Notes: generated from the letters alone by a model not told the origin. Shown: positions 17,540 through 27,615, counted from the stretch's first letter. The stretch is DNA of 62,975 bases from AcAMD-5 sp044343935 (GCA_044343935.1 JBIJDU010000007.1:1-62975), one strand, 5' to 3'. Made by a program: numbers and translations.

Positions 17540-18775
17540 ATGAATAATCCACAACAGCCAGCAAACAACGAACCTGATCTAAGAGCTTTTGAAGCAGTTG
17601 ACACGCCAGCGGAAGCGCGCTGGTTAAGTCGCGCACTAAAGGATGAGACGTTCGGTGGTGCATTACTACTTATTGCTGGCCTGCTGGCGATAGTTATTGC
17701 AAATTCTTTTGCCGGTGACTGGTATACGGATTTACTTGAAACAAAAATTGGATTTGAATCCATTGGACTTAAGTTAACTGTTGCTCATTGGGCGGCTGAT
17801 GGTCTACTTGCCATCTTTTTCTTGGTTGCTGGCTTAGAACTTAAACACGAATTGGTTTATGGCTCGCTAGCAAAACCGCGTCAAGCCATGGTGCCAATTG
17901 TGGCCGCAATTGCTGGAATGGTTTTTCCTGCTTTCATTTTCTACTTAATTCTTCGTGGTGATAGCGAGGCGCTAGTTGGTTGGGCAATTCCAGTTGCAAC
18001 TGACATCGCATTTGCGCTAGCTGTACTTGCAGTTGCAGGCAGAGGATTACCAACTGAGTTAAGAGCGTTCTTACTAACTCTTGCTGTCGTTGATGACTTA
18101 GGTGCTATTACCATTATTGCAATTTTCTATACCGATGATATTGATCGCAATATGTTGTTCCTAACCGTTTTATTGCTAACAGTCTATGCGTTGTTGCAGA
18201 AATTCAATATAACTAAATGGTATCTATTGGTGCCGCTTGGATTGTTAATCTGGTGGGCGACCTATCAATCAGGAATTCACGCGACAGTCGCCGGAGTTGC
18301 AATTGCGATGCTAACTAGAGTGCGACATCAAGACGGTGAAGAGCAGTCACCAGCTGAGGTAACTGAGTTAAAGGTTCGACCAATCAGTGTTGCAATTGCC
18401 GTGCCTATCTTCGCCTTCACTGCTGCAGGTGTTGATTTACGAGATTTAGGTTTTGTTGAAACTGTTGGCAGTCAACTATCAATAGCAATTATTGCTGGTT
18501 TGGTTATTGGAAAACCGCTTGGCGTAATTGGATCAACTTATCTGTTAACCAGATTCACTAGCGCAAGATTGAACGAAAATCTGCGTTGGGCAGATGTACT
18601 TGCGGTTGGATTGTTAGCTGGCATCGGCTTTACCGTTTCACTTCTAATCACAAAACTTTCCTTCGTAACTGACATCACAATGCTGTCAGAGGCAAAAGTT
18701 GGTGTGCTCTCAGGCAGCTTCCTCTCTGCAATCATTGCTATTTCCGTGATGCGGTTAAGAGCAAAACGGAATTGA
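17540..18775 (+). CDS. nhaA: Na+/H+ antiporter NhaA
   Basis: A 411-residue sodium/proton antiporter with about twelve membrane helices. Family landmarks include FFLVAGLELKHELVYG, WAIPVATDIAFALAVL and LTLAVVDDLGAI, which supplies the adjacent aspartates of the ion site. It would extrude Na+, which fits a cell that also carries an SbtA-type Na+-coupled transporter 13 kb away. The sugar dehydrogenase gene follows 7 bp after its stop. Confidence 0.96.
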   Translation: MNNPQQPANNEPDLRAFEAVDTPAEARWLSRALKDETFGGALLLIAGLLAIVIANSFAGDWYTDLLETKIGFESIGLKLTVAHWAADGLLAIFFLVAGLELKHELVYGSLAKPRQAMVPIVAAIAGMVFPAFIFYLILRGDSEALVGWAIPVATDIAFALAVLAVAGRGLPTELRAFLLTLAVVDDLGAITIIAIFYTDDIDRNMLFLTVLLLTVYALLQKFNITKWYLLVPLGLLIWWATYQSGIHATVAGVAIAMLTRVRHQDGEEQSPAEVTELKVRPISVAIAVPIFAFTAAGVDLRDLGFVETVGSQLSIAIIAGLVIGKPLGVIGSTYLLTRFTSARLNENLRWADVLAVGLLAGIGFTVSLLITKLSFVTDITMLSEAKVGVLSGSFLSAIIAISVMRLRAKRN

Positions 18776-18782
18776 GATAGGT

Positions 18783-19895
18783 ATGCGGAAGAAATTACTT
18801 GCTGTTTTCTTTAGCATCATGCTTCTTGGGCCTATTTCGCCAGCAACCGCGGCGGCACCAGAGTTATCAATCACGTCGAGTTCAATTTCTGGCGCAGTCA
18901 CAACTGGTGGCGGTTCTCGAGGTCCAGCATTAGCTGTTATGAAAGATGGCACCTTATTGCTAGGCGGTGGCAATAAAGGTGGTGAATTGTTTGTTTGGAA
19001 TACAACAACTAAGAAGCTTCGCAATCTGGGAAATTTAATTCCAGCAAACAAGAGATTAATTGACTCTAGATTCGCAATTACTGATATCGCTGTGTTAAGT
19101 GAAACTAAACGCATTGCGAATCTCTTGATTTCCTACCCACGCTTAGGTGGTAATGGGCGATGTGTTGAAGTAGCGGTAGATCAAGTTCGCTATAACCGAA
19201 AATCGCAACGAGTAAATCAAGTTGCAAATTGGTTTGTTAGTAAACCGTGCGTACCAGTTTCTGCGGTGCAGCATGCATCTGGCCGATTTGCAGTGGTTGA
19301 TAAGAATTCTGCTTACGTAACAATTGGTGACTTGGGTTTTACGCAGGTTAATAACAGATCAAAACGAGGCGATTTAACTTCAATATTTTTAGTATCAGCA
19401 AGCAAGGTAACTCAAATATCACAGGGACATCGAAATGCCCAGGGAATCGCGTTGATTAACGGTAGGGATTTATTAGCGGCAGAACATGGTCCGCGCGGTG
19501 GCGATGAACTTAATCTAATCAAGCCAGGTAATGATTACGGTTGGCCATTTGTAACTTATGGCGAACCATATAGTTCAGGTGATTACGTCCGACCAACAAA
19601 AACGGGCACACACGATGGCTATGTCGAACCACTTAAGTACTGGGTGCCATCTATTGCGCCAACTGAGTTAGTGCAGATTCCAAGCAGTGGTTGGGGCGAG
19701 TGGAACAATCAATTAGCACTTGGTACGTTGCGCGAAAACTCATTGGTTTTCATGAAATTTGATCGCAACTACCGAATCACTGATACTCAATTGGTTGATG
19801 TTGGGCAACGGATTCGTGATTTGGAAGTTGGAATAAATGGAAATTTAATCGCAACTACCGATGAAGGTAGATTGCTGGAAATCTCACTGAAGTAA
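18783..19895 (+). CDS. secreted PQQ-dependent sugar dehydrogenase family protein (glucose/sorbosone type)
   Basis: A 370-residue beta-propeller protein with a Sec signal peptide (KKLLAVFFSIMLLGPISPATAAA). The signature AEHGPRGGDELNLIKPGNDY is characteristic of the YliI/soluble glucose dehydrogenase family, which oxidises aldose sugars with PQQ outside the cytoplasm. PQQ biosynthesis genes are not in the window, so cofactor use is uncertain. It follows nhaA closely and ends six bases before a convergent tRNA gene. Confidence 0.82.
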   Translation: MRKKLLAVFFSIMLLGPISPATAAAPELSITSSSISGAVTTGGGSRGPALAVMKDGTLLLGGGNKGGELFVWNTTTKKLRNLGNLIPANKRLIDSRFAITDIAVLSETKRIANLLISYPRLGGNGRCVEVAVDQVRYNRKSQRVNQVANWFVSKPCVPVSAVQHASGRFAVVDKNSAYVTIGDLGFTQVNNRSKRGDLTSIFLVSASKVTQISQGHRNAQGIALINGRDLLAAEHGPRGGDELNLIKPGNDYGWPFVTYGEPYSSGDYVRPTKTGTHDGYVEPLKYWVPSIAPTELVQIPSSGWGEWNNQLALGTLRENSLVFMKFDRNYRITDTQLVDVGQRIRDLEVGINGNLIATTDEGRLLEISLK

Positions 19896-19900
19896 TTAAT

Positions 19901-19976
19901 TGGTGCGCCTGGAGGGACTCGAACCCCCAACCGCCTGATCCGAAGTCAGGTGCTCTATCCGTTGAGCTACAGACGC
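19901..19976 (-). tRNA. tRNA-Arg(TCG)
   Basis: A 76-nt cloverleaf on the minus strand: acceptor GCGTCTG/CAGGCGC, anticodon loop CTTCGGA (anticodon TCG), T-arm GGTTCGAGTCC, discriminator A and encoded CCA. Confidence 0.95.
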
Positions 19977-20131
19977 AATACCCGTATTTTACAAACTTCC
20001 ACAGTAACACTTTTTTGGGGCCGTTGAAACTGCGAATTTGAGTGAAAAACTAGACAAATCTGTACTTTGGTTGGTTAGAGGGTTAACCGTTAGCGGAATT
20101 GTTGTTAGGACTTAGTTCACATGAATTTTGG

Positions 20132-20159
20132 TTGCAATTATTTGAGGTAAGAGGATAAT
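20132..20159 (+). promoter_or_regulatory. putative sigma-70-type promoter for the SDR gene
   Basis: TTGCAA (20132-20137), a 16-nt spacer and GATAAT (20154-20159). Transcription would start near 20166 and leave about 32 nt of leader carrying the GGAGG ribosome binding site. The remainder of the 220-bp gap from the tRNA holds nothing else that I recognise. Confidence 0.4.
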
Positions 20160-20197
20160 GATTTATGCACACATAGTGCAGTAGAAGTGGAGGTTAG

Positions 20198-20947
20198 ATG
20201 CTTAATTTATCTGGAAAAGTAGCGTTTGTAACAGGCGGTGCCTCGGGAATCGGTGAAGCAACTGCATTAATGCTGGCAAAGCAGGGTGCCGCAGTAGCAG
20301 TTGTTGATCTAAATCTAGAACCCGCTCAAAAAGTTGCGGATGCAATTACTTCAGCTGGTGGTAAAGCAATTGCGTTGGTTGCGGATGTTGCAGATGAAGC
20401 ACAAGTTGCTAAAGCAGTAGCAGACACTGTTACCCAACTAGGTGGATTACACATCGCAGTAAATAACGCTGGTATTGGTGGCGATATTGCGCCAACAGCA
20501 GATCAAACCGTTGCCGGTTGGCAGAAAGTAATTTCCATCAATCTTGATGGCGTCTTTTATTGTATGCGAAATCAAATACCAGCTATGTTGAAATCTGGTG
20601 GTGGCTCAATCATCAACATTTCATCGATTCTGGGACAAGTTGGCTTTGCTAACTCGGCAGCGTATGTTGCAGCAAAACATGGTGTGGTAGGCCTAACTAA
20701 AAATGCAGCATTGGAATATTCATCACAAGGTATTCGAGTAAATTCAGTTGGACCAGGCTTTATCAAGACGCCACTTCTTGGCGCACTGCCACCAGAAGCA
20801 CTAGAGCCAATTGCCCAATTACACGCCGTAAAGCGATTAGGTGAATCTGAGGAAGTCGCAGCACTGATTACTTTCTTGGCTTCTGATGAAGCATCGTTCA
20901 TCACCGGCAACTATTACGCTGTTGATGGCGGTTATCTGGCTCAGTAG
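20198..20947 (+). CDS. short-chain dehydrogenase/reductase
   Basis: A 249-residue classical SDR. Cofactor motif TGGASGIGEA, NNAG at 89-92, and catalytic Ser143, Tyr156 and Lys160 (YVAAK) are all present; the C-terminal GNYYAVDGGYLAQ is typical. An aspartate after beta-2 (VVDLN) favours NAD. Substrate is unknown. It is transcribed alone: a promoter-like element lies upstream and a strong terminator follows. Confidence 0.9.
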   Translation: MLNLSGKVAFVTGGASGIGEATALMLAKQGAAVAVVDLNLEPAQKVADAITSAGGKAIALVADVADEAQVAKAVADTVTQLGGLHIAVNNAGIGGDIAPTADQTVAGWQKVISINLDGVFYCMRNQIPAMLKSGGGSIINISSILGQVGFANSAAYVAAKHGVVGLTKNAALEYSSQGIRVNSVGPGFIKTPLLGALPPEALEPIAQLHAVKRLGESEEVAALITFLASDEASFITGNYYAVDGGYLAQ

Positions 20948-20957
20948 CGCTTCCCAA

Positions 20958-20992
20958 AACAACGGGCCTGAGCACCGCTCAGGCCCGTTGTC
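20958..20992. terminator. Rho-independent-type terminator hairpin
   Basis: AACGGGCCTGAGC-ACC-GCTCAGGCCCGTT forms a perfect 13-bp stem just after the SDR stop, preceded by AAAAC and followed by GT. The U-run is poor, as often seen in actinobacteria, but stem stability makes a terminator likely. Confidence 0.75.
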
Positions 20993-21063
20993 ATGTCTGC
21001 CGTTGTGAATATTCCTGTTGGGCAGCAATAGAATTACGCTCTTGCCCTAAAACCGGAAGATAA

Positions 21064-21990
21064 ATGACTACTAATTTAATTGAAGCTCGTGGCTTGACCA
21101 AAAGCTATGGAGATTTTATTGCAGTTGCTGGAATTGACTTCCATGTTGCTAAAGGTGAATCTTTTGGCCTACTTGGCCCAAATGGTGCTGGTAAATCTTC
21201 AACCATGCGCATTATTGCGGCTACCAGTCAACGAACTGGTGGCGATATCAAGATTCTAGATAAGGATCCAAATCTGCATGGACCGCAGATTCGTGCTCAC
21301 TTAGGTGTGGTGCCGCAACAAGATAACTTGGATACCGAATTAACGGTGGAACAAAATCTTTATGTGTACGGTAGATATTTTGGGTTATCAGGTAATTTCA
21401 TTAAGAATAAAATTGAAGAGTTATTGGATTTTGCCCAATTAGTTGAGAAGCGTGATGTGAAAGTTGATGCGCTCAGCGGCGGTATGAAGCGGCGCTTAAC
21501 TATTGCTCGGGCGTTGATTAGTGAACCAGATATTTTGATGCTAGATGAACCAACAACTGGATTAGATCCGCAAGCCCGTCATATATTGTGGGATAGATTG
21601 TTTAGGTTAAAAGAACAAGGCGTAACTTTGGTAATTACTACTCACTATATGGACGAAGCCGAACAGCTTTGCGATCGATTAGTGGTGATGGATAAAGGCA
21701 AAATTATGGCGGAAGATTCGCCCGCTGGCTTGATTAAGACCTACTCCACTAAAGAAGTACTTGAAGTCAGATTTGGTTCTGAGCGCAATGCCGAAATGAG
21801 TGACAAACTAAAACAACATTGTGAACGAATTGAAGTGTTGCCAGATAGAATCTTGATGTATGCCGATGATGCCGAAAAGGTGCTAGAAGAAATTATTAAA
21901 CAGGGAATTCACCCAATTACGTCATTAGTGCGTCGAAGTTCGCTAGAAGATGTGTTTTTGCGTCTCACTGGTAGGAGTTTGATCGAATAA
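21064..21990 (+). CDS. ABC-2 type exporter ATPase (NodI/DrrA-like)
   Basis: A 308-residue nucleotide-binding subunit: Walker A LLGPNGAGKSS, signature ALSGGMKRRL, Walker B ILMLDEPTTG and the switch histidine in VITTHYMDEAEQLCDR. The C-terminal tail matches drug/polysaccharide exporter ATPases. The stop overlaps the start of the first permease gene (TAATG). Substrate cannot be inferred. Confidence 0.92.
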   Translation: MTTNLIEARGLTKSYGDFIAVAGIDFHVAKGESFGLLGPNGAGKSSTMRIIAATSQRTGGDIKILDKDPNLHGPQIRAHLGVVPQQDNLDTELTVEQNLYVYGRYFGLSGNFIKNKIEELLDFAQLVEKRDVKVDALSGGMKRRLTIARALISEPDILMLDEPTTGLDPQARHILWDRLFRLKEQGVTLVITTHYMDEAEQLCDRLVVMDKGKIMAEDSPAGLIKTYSTKEVLEVRFGSERNAEMSDKLKQHCERIEVLPDRILMYADDAEKVLEEIIKQGIHPITSLVRRSSLEDVFLRLTGRSLIE

Positions 21991-22793
21991 TGTCGATTAC
22001 TACTGAGCCAAAGACAATAAAGCCTTATGGTGCGCTATATGTAGCGGAATATCGAATCCAAAACATGATGCGCTTTAAGGCACTAATTGTGATGGTTTCG
22101 ATTGGTAATCCCTTCCTATATTTATTATCTATTGGTGTTGGAGTGGGCGCGCTAATTGATTCCAATAATTTAATCGATGGGGTTCCTTATCTAACATTCT
22201 TGGCACCAGCTTTGTTAGCAAATGCAGCTATCGCTGGCGGAATGGATGAGACGGTTTTCCCAACATTACACGGATTTAAATGGGGAAAAATCTTTTATGG
22301 TATTAACTCAACTCCAATCACTGGATCGCAAATTGCGATAGGTGTTTTCCTAGCTGCAATGGCTCGGGTAGTGTTTTTAGTTACCATTTATTGGATTGTG
22401 CTTTATTTGTTTGGCGCGCTAGAAACGTCATACTCATGGCTTGCAATTCCAACAGCAATTTTTGCTGGAGCTTGCTTTGCTGCCATGATGCTTGCGTTGG
22501 CGGCAAAGATGGAAAATGACAATTTATTTTTCACCTTCATTAGCCGATTTGTGATTATGCCGCTGTTTTTATTCTCTGGCACCTTCTTTCCGCTTTCAGC
22601 GATGCCAATTTATCTGCAGTGGATTGGTTGGATCTCACCATTGTGGCATGCAACTGAACTTGGCAGATTTTTAACTTATGGCCGAGAGATTTCTAATCAG
22701 ATGCTGTTTCTTCATGTTGCTTTCCTAAGTGTGATTCTGATTGTTGGTTTATTTTTCGCAATTCGTTATTACACCAGAAGGTTGGCAAAATGA
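21990..22793 (+). CDS. ABC-2 type exporter permease, subunit 1
   Basis: A 267-residue membrane protein with six predicted helices and the ABC-2 family region GTFFPLSAMPIYLQWIGWISPLWHATELGR (NodJ/DrrB-like). It is translationally coupled to the ATPase before it and to a second permease after it, suggesting a heterodimeric membrane domain. Confidence 0.9.
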   Translation: MSITTEPKTIKPYGALYVAEYRIQNMMRFKALIVMVSIGNPFLYLLSIGVGVGALIDSNNLIDGVPYLTFLAPALLANAAIAGGMDETVFPTLHGFKWGKIFYGINSTPITGSQIAIGVFLAAMARVVFLVTIYWIVLYLFGALETSYSWLAIPTAIFAGACFAAMMLALAAKMENDNLFFTFISRFVIMPLFLFSGTFFPLSAMPIYLQWIGWISPLWHATELGRFLTYGREISNQMLFLHVAFLSVILIVGLFFAIRYYTRRLAK

Positions 22794-23617
22794 TTCTTGC
22801 CACCGCAGTTGAAATTGCTGATCGTCGAGCCAGTCGATTGGGTGATAAATATTATGCTGGCCGAGCCCACTCGGTAATGAATCGAAACTTTACCGCATTC
22901 AAATCCTCCACTTGGCTAGTTGTGCTATCGGGTTTTGTGGAACCAGTGCTCTATTTATTTGCATTTGGCTTTGGGCTTGGCCAATTTATTGGCGAAGTTG
23001 AAGTTTCGAATAACGTAATTTCTTATGCCGTTTTTATCGCGCCAGGACTTCTTGCCACTAGCGCAATGAATGGCGCGATTTATGACTCAACTTGGAATGT
23101 GTTTTTTAAGATGCATGAATCGAGGCTTTATCAAGGCATGCTGGCCACATCACTTGGTCCGCTAGATGTAGCGCTAGGTGAAATTGCTTGGGCGTTGCTT
23201 CGTGGGTTTATTTATGCCATTGGATTCATGGCAATCGTTGCGCCGCTTGGATTAATTCCAAGCTGGTGGGGCATATTGGCTATCCCAACCTCGGTGTTAA
23301 TTGCGTTTGGTTTTGCTGCCATTGGTATGGCAATTACTAGCTATATTTCTTCATTTCAGCAAATGGGTGCTATCAATCTGGCGCTGCTACCTATGTTTTT
23401 GTTTTCGGGAGCGTTTTATCCAATTGAAGTTTTTCCAGAATCAGCTCAAATCTTGATCAAAGCGCTGCCATTGCACCATGGTGTCTCGTTAATCAGAGGT
23501 TTAACACTGGGCGAAGTTGATATTTCGCTGCTTGGCCATGCTAGCTATTTCGTTATTATGATTACCTTGGGTCTGTTTTTCACAACTAAACGGCTAACTG
23601 CGCTCTTTATGCGCTAA
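22790..23617 (+). CDS. ABC-2 type exporter permease, subunit 2
   Basis: A 275-residue permease paralogous to its neighbour, with ABC-2 landmarks SGAFYPIEVFPESAQILIKALPLHH. It overlaps the previous gene by four bases (ATGA). The two permeases plus one ATPase form a complete exporter. Confidence 0.9.
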   Translation: MILATAVEIADRRASRLGDKYYAGRAHSVMNRNFTAFKSSTWLVVLSGFVEPVLYLFAFGFGLGQFIGEVEVSNNVISYAVFIAPGLLATSAMNGAIYDSTWNVFFKMHESRLYQGMLATSLGPLDVALGEIAWALLRGFIYAIGFMAIVAPLGLIPSWWGILAIPTSVLIAFGFAAIGMAITSYISSFQQMGAINLALLPMFLFSGAFYPIEVFPESAQILIKALPLHHGVSLIRGLTLGEVDISLLGHASYFVIMITLGLFFTTKRLTALFMR

Positions 23618-23645
23618 GAACTAGAATTTAATTATAAAAAAATTA

Positions 23646-24431
23646 GTGCTGGCAGTTTTGGTTTTGTTTTTAGTATCTGCCTGTTCACCGCCATCAAACG
23701 AGCAAGCGCTAGTTGATGAAACTAAAACCGCAACAATATATTTCGTGGCAGATACGCCACGAGGTTTTAAGTTGTTCTCAGAAAAACGAGAAATCACGGC
23801 ACCTGCAGGAACTTTTACTAGCACTGTTATTTCGCAGTTGATCGCAGGTCAGCTGCAACCAATTGATCCCGATTATGTGAATTTATGGGATAACAGCAAC
23901 AGTTTGAATCAAGTTGTCATCTCTGGTGCTCGAGCAACAGTTGATCTCAACCTTGGGAAATTAAATGTCGGTGCGGAAGGTGAAATTAGAGCAATTGAAC
24001 AAATTATCTGGACCCTAACTGATATCTCACCATTTTTAACTACAGTTAGATTTTTAGTTGATGGTGAACCGATAGAAACCTTTGCCGGTCATGTTGATAC
24101 CACAGTTGACTTTAAGCGAGCGCCGGATTATGAAGTGCTGAGCCCACTACAGATCGACTCACTTTTAGACGGAACTGAATTATCGCCCCCAATTTCCATG
24201 GCAGGTTTTGCTTGCACGTTTGAAGCGAATGTAGTTTGGACAATTACTCAAAATGATAAATTTGTTGTTGATGGTGTAACAACTGCGGCAGCCGCATGTC
24301 CACAACGATCAAAGTGGCAAGTGACGCTACCAGAACTAGCGCCTGGTGAGTATCTTTTTACAGTGAAAGAATTTTCAGCTGAAGATGGCTCATTATTTGC
24401 GCTAGATTCAAAACGATTTATCGTTAAATAG
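23646..24431 (+). CDS. GerMN-domain lipoprotein
   Basis: A 261-residue lipoprotein: hydrophobic start LAVLVLFLVSA followed by a lipobox cysteine (VSAC). Residues ~25-145 look like a GerMN (sporulation/germination-type) domain, with the pattern RFLVDGEPIETFAGH; the C-terminal ~100 residues resemble a Gmad2 immunoglobulin-like domain (FTVKEFSAEDGS). Such proteins are exported envelope proteins of unknown role in non-sporulating actinobacteria. The start is a GTG 28 bp after the permease gene; no strong ribosome binding site is visible. Confidence 0.7.
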   Translation: MLAVLVLFLVSACSPPSNEQALVDETKTATIYFVADTPRGFKLFSEKREITAPAGTFTSTVISQLIAGQLQPIDPDYVNLWDNSNSLNQVVISGARATVDLNLGKLNVGAEGEIRAIEQIIWTLTDISPFLTTVRFLVDGEPIETFAGHVDTTVDFKRAPDYEVLSPLQIDSLLDGTELSPPISMAGFACTFEANVVWTITQNDKFVVDGVTTAAAACPQRSKWQVTLPELAPGEYLFTVKEFSAEDGSLFALDSKRFIVK

Positions 24432-25035
24432 TATTAGCTAAATGCTTAATTATTAATTCAATGCCTCTTACCATTTCAGCTAGCGGCATCGTGGGTTGAT
24501 CTGGGAATTCATCTTGTTGTTCTTCTACTAGCGGCAAATGAATAAAGCCAGATTGGGTTTTAGATTTATTCAAATGTGATTGCATTTGATAAAAAATATA
24601 GTTACATACAAAACTGCCTGCTGATAAAGATTGGCTTACTGAAATCCCAGCGTCTTTAAGTAGTTGCACTAACTCAAATACAGGAAGTGTGCTGAAGTAA
24701 CCAGGCTGGTCACCTGATCTAATTTCTTGGTTTACTAATTGATTTCCACCATTGTCAGCAATTTGGGCATCAGCAAAATTTATTGCGATGCGTTCAATTG
24801 AGATGCTAGCTCTACCTTCAGCTTGACCTAATGAAATTACAACATCTGGCTTATGAGAATCGATTAGTGCTAAAAGCTGTTTGGTAGCTAACTCAAATTC
24901 CACTGGCAATACCGCGGTGACTAATTCAAGATCAGGAAAATCAAGTTGGTTAAACTCATGGATTAGCAATTTAGATGGATTCAAGGTAGCTCCAGCAAAT
25001 GGTTCAAACCCAGTTATGAGGACAGTTTTAGGCAT
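24424..25035 (-). CDS. pcp: pyroglutamyl-peptidase I
   Basis: Cysteine peptidase that removes N-terminal pyroglutamate from peptides. The triad is visible: Glu81 (SIERIAINF), Cys144 (SAGSFVCNYIFY) and His166 (GFIHLP). The N-terminus VLITGFEPFAGATLNPS is diagnostic, and 203 residues is standard. It is convergent with the lipoprotein gene and overlaps it by 8 bp. Confidence 0.95.
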   Translation of the reverse strand: MPKTVLITGFEPFAGATLNPSKLLIHEFNQLDFPDLELVTAVLPVEFELATKQLLALIDSHKPDVVISLGQAEGRASISIERIAINFADAQIADNGGNQLVNQEIRSGDQPGYFSTLPVFELVQLLKDAGISVSQSLSAGSFVCNYIFYQMQSHLNKSKTQSGFIHLPLVEEQQDEFPDQPTMPLAEMVRGIELIIKHLANTI

Positions 25036-25081
25036 GGCTGATCCTATGGTTTAACTGTAAATATTTGTAACAATTTTGTTA

Positions 25082-26266
25082 TTAGAGTGCTCTGACCGCT
25101 AGTTCGCTTAGTAGTGCAGTTCCTCGATGAAGCACAGCATCATCAAACATGGCACGCGGCGAGTGATTCACTTCGGATTTAGAGAAATCTTGATCAACCG
25201 ATGCACCTAAAAATACATATGACCCAGGCACTTCGTCTAATACGCGCGAATAGTCTTCGGCACCAGCAATTGGATAGGGCATCTCGATAAAGGCATCATC
25301 ACCAAATACCTCTTTGACGACCTGGCCAACAAATTGAGCATGAACATCATTATTTACGGTAACTGGATACTGTTCCACAACCTTAACTTCAGCGCTAAGA
25401 CCATAACCCTCAGCAATTGCTTTACATAGTCGCACTGCTTCAATTTGTATTCGACTTCTGTTCTCGGCTGAAAAAGTTCGGATAGTTGCTTGGAATTCTG
25501 CCGTATCTGGAATTATGTTCGCTTTAGTGCCAGCATGAAATTGGCCGACCGTGATCACAACTGGATCAAAAGCATTAAAGGATCTAGTAATGAGCAGTTG
25601 TAATGCGCTGATCATTTCAGCGGCAACTGGAATTGGATCTTTAGCGGTATGAGGTTGTGAACCATGTCCACCCATACCTACTACTGTTACATGCAGCTCA
25701 TCGCTTGAAGCCATCATGGTGCCCGGTTTTGTGGTGAAGGACCCATTAGGGATTCCAGCTGACATCACATGGATGCCATAAGTTGCATCTGCTTTTCGGC
25801 CACTTGCAGTTAGTACGCCTTCCTTAATCATGTGGCCAGCACCATCAAAACCTTCTTCACCTGGCTGAAACATAAAAACTACATCACCATTTAGTTGGTC
25901 CTTATGAGCAGTCAATAACTTGGCAGCACCAACCAACATAGAGACATGAAGATCATGACCACAGGCATGCATTGCTCCGTCTATTTCACTCCTAAATGGA
26001 ATATCAGCAAGTTCAGTTACTGGCAGTGCGTCCATATCGGCGCGCAATAACACTGTCTTACCAGAACTCTTACCTCGCAGAACTGCAGTTACCGAACTGA
26101 GCGAATTGCCTGTCGTTATCTCTAAACCCAAGCCATCTAGTGCAGCAAGGATTTTTGCTTGCGTTTTTGGTAAGTCCAAACCAATCTCAGGCTGCTGGTG
26201 GATCTGATGCCGAAGAGCTGCAAGTTCATCTTGGATTTCCATAGTTAAGTTAAGGAAGTAGCTCAT
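25082..26266 (-). CDS. M20 family amidohydrolase (HipO/IAL-ILR1-like)
   Basis: A 394-residue metal-dependent aminoacylase or peptidase. MHACGHDLHVSMLVGA gives the metal-binding Cys-Gly-His-Asp motif of the M20D subfamily, and QPGEEGFDGAGHMI provides the catalytic Glu pair. GAGGGG about 8 nt before ATG 26266 supports the start. With pcp and the M13 enzyme it suggests degradation of peptides or N-acyl amino acids. Confidence 0.9.
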   Translation of the reverse strand: MSYFLNLTMEIQDELAALRHQIHQQPEIGLDLPKTQAKILAALDGLGLEITTGNSLSSVTAVLRGKSSGKTVLLRADMDALPVTELADIPFRSEIDGAMHACGHDLHVSMLVGAAKLLTAHKDQLNGDVVFMFQPGEEGFDGAGHMIKEGVLTASGRKADATYGIHVMSAGIPNGSFTTKPGTMMASSDELHVTVVGMGGHGSQPHTAKDPIPVAAEMISALQLLITRSFNAFDPVVITVGQFHAGTKANIIPDTAEFQATIRTFSAENRSRIQIEAVRLCKAIAEGYGLSAEVKVVEQYPVTVNNDVHAQFVGQVVKEVFGDDAFIEMPYPIAGAEDYSRVLDEVPGSYVFLGASVDQDFSKSEVNHSPRAMFDDAVLHRGTALLSELAVRAL

Positions 26267-26337
26267 CTTTAGCCCCTCATCAAGTAAATATTTATTGGAT
26301 AAATCCTAGGGCTTAATAGTTGCTGCCGTCTATTTAG

Positions 26338-27615
26338 TTAATTATTCGATCGATTGCTAACCCAACTTATAGGCTTTGGTCGCGTAAGTAGTGTTGGTAG
26401 CGTACTTAAGACAACAACTATTGCGGACATCATCCAATATGCAAGTGGATAAAGTGGCGCAAGTACTCGAAGCTTCTTTATGCCAGCATCGCGACTGGCA
26501 TCCAAGTGAATTCCCCACAAAATCTGAATAATTGCCACTCCAACTGTCATAAAGCCCCAATGATTCAAAATCAGCGAATTACCTAAGTTCGGTATTCCAT
26601 AACTAATTCCTACTGCCCAAAAAATGGTCATCGCAACTAATAAATGACACCAAATTATGGCCAAAATTGCTTCAAGCATGATCGGATAGACAGGCCATTC
26701 ATTTCGACGGATAATTCCAAATGTGTGTCGCTGAATAACTCTAACCAAGCCGCGGCTCCAGCGCATCCGCTGTTTGAACCAGGCAGCTAAGGTGAGTGGA
26801 ACATGCATTCCAACTTGTGCGGCAGGTTCATAAATACAACGAAGTCCATTTCGATGGATTCGCCAAGTTAACTCAATATCTTCGGTTGGTTGATCAGCTG
26901 AAAAGCCGCCTAGCTCCAATATTGAATTCTTACGAAGTGCAGTAAGAATTCCGGACATAGTGTTAACTCGACCCCAGGCAGATTGACCTCGACGCAGAAT
27001 AGAAATAGTGGACGAAAATTCAATTGCTTGTAGTTTTGACAATAAGTTAGGCGTATGAATAGATCTGGGGTTACCAGTAACTGCAACAATTTCCTCAGAA
27101 AGCATAAAGTGGGGAATCATGCGATTAAGTACATTTCTAGCCGGAACAGCGTCAGCATCCATAATTAATACGGCATCACTTAAGGCTAATTCCATTCCTT
27201 CGTTGAGCGAAATTGATTTTCCTCGTGGTTCGAGATGTGAGATTACTTTAACTCGCTCATCTAACTCAAACCTCTTAATTACTGCTGCAGTGCCATCAGT
27301 GGAGCCATCATTAACAACTATTACTTCAATTTCTGGCCAGTTAAGAGTCAGCGAATGCTTGATGGTTTCTGCCAGATACCTCTCTTCATTTCTCGCCGGA
27401 ATAATTACTGAAACCAGCGGCCAGCGTCGACGAGCTAATCGCAGTTCTTCTTTATGAGGCAGGTACAGCTGCGTGCTTTCTCTAGATCGATCCAGTAAAT
27501 ACTGCCTAGATGAATTAATTGCTAATGCTGCAATAACAACTGGAAATGCGGCTAAAAACCAAACGGAGAGCAGGTAAACCGGATGACTACCAAGTTGTAG
27601 TAATTGGTCAGTCAT
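26338..27615 (-). CDS. family 2 glycosyltransferase, processive PgaC-like
   Basis: A 425-residue membrane glycosyltransferase. One N-terminal helix precedes the GT-A domain (VSVIIPARNEERYLAETI; DDG region NDGSTDGT; DxD as MDADA; TEDIEL) and QRMRWSRG (the Q-x-x-R-W processivity motif), then three to four C-terminal helices. This order is that of poly-N-acetylglucosamine and hyaluronan synthases. The start codon overlaps the stop of a small membrane protein gene by four bases. Confidence 0.85.
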   Translation of the reverse strand: MTDQLLQLGSHPVYLLSVWFLAAFPVVIAALAINSSRQYLLDRSRESTQLYLPHKEELRLARRRWPLVSVIIPARNEERYLAETIKHSLTLNWPEIEVIVVNDGSTDGTAAVIKRFELDERVKVISHLEPRGKSISLNEGMELALSDAVLIMDADAVPARNVLNRMIPHFMLSEEIVAVTGNPRSIHTPNLLSKLQAIEFSSTISILRRGQSAWGRVNTMSGILTALRKNSILELGGFSADQPTEDIELTWRIHRNGLRCIYEPAAQVGMHVPLTLAAWFKQRMRWSRGLVRVIQRHTFGIIRRNEWPVYPIMLEAILAIIWCHLLVAMTIFWAVGISYGIPNLGNSLILNHWGFMTVGVAIIQILWGIHLDASRDAGIKKLRVLAPLYPLAYWMMSAIVVVLSTLPTLLTRPKPISWVSNRSNN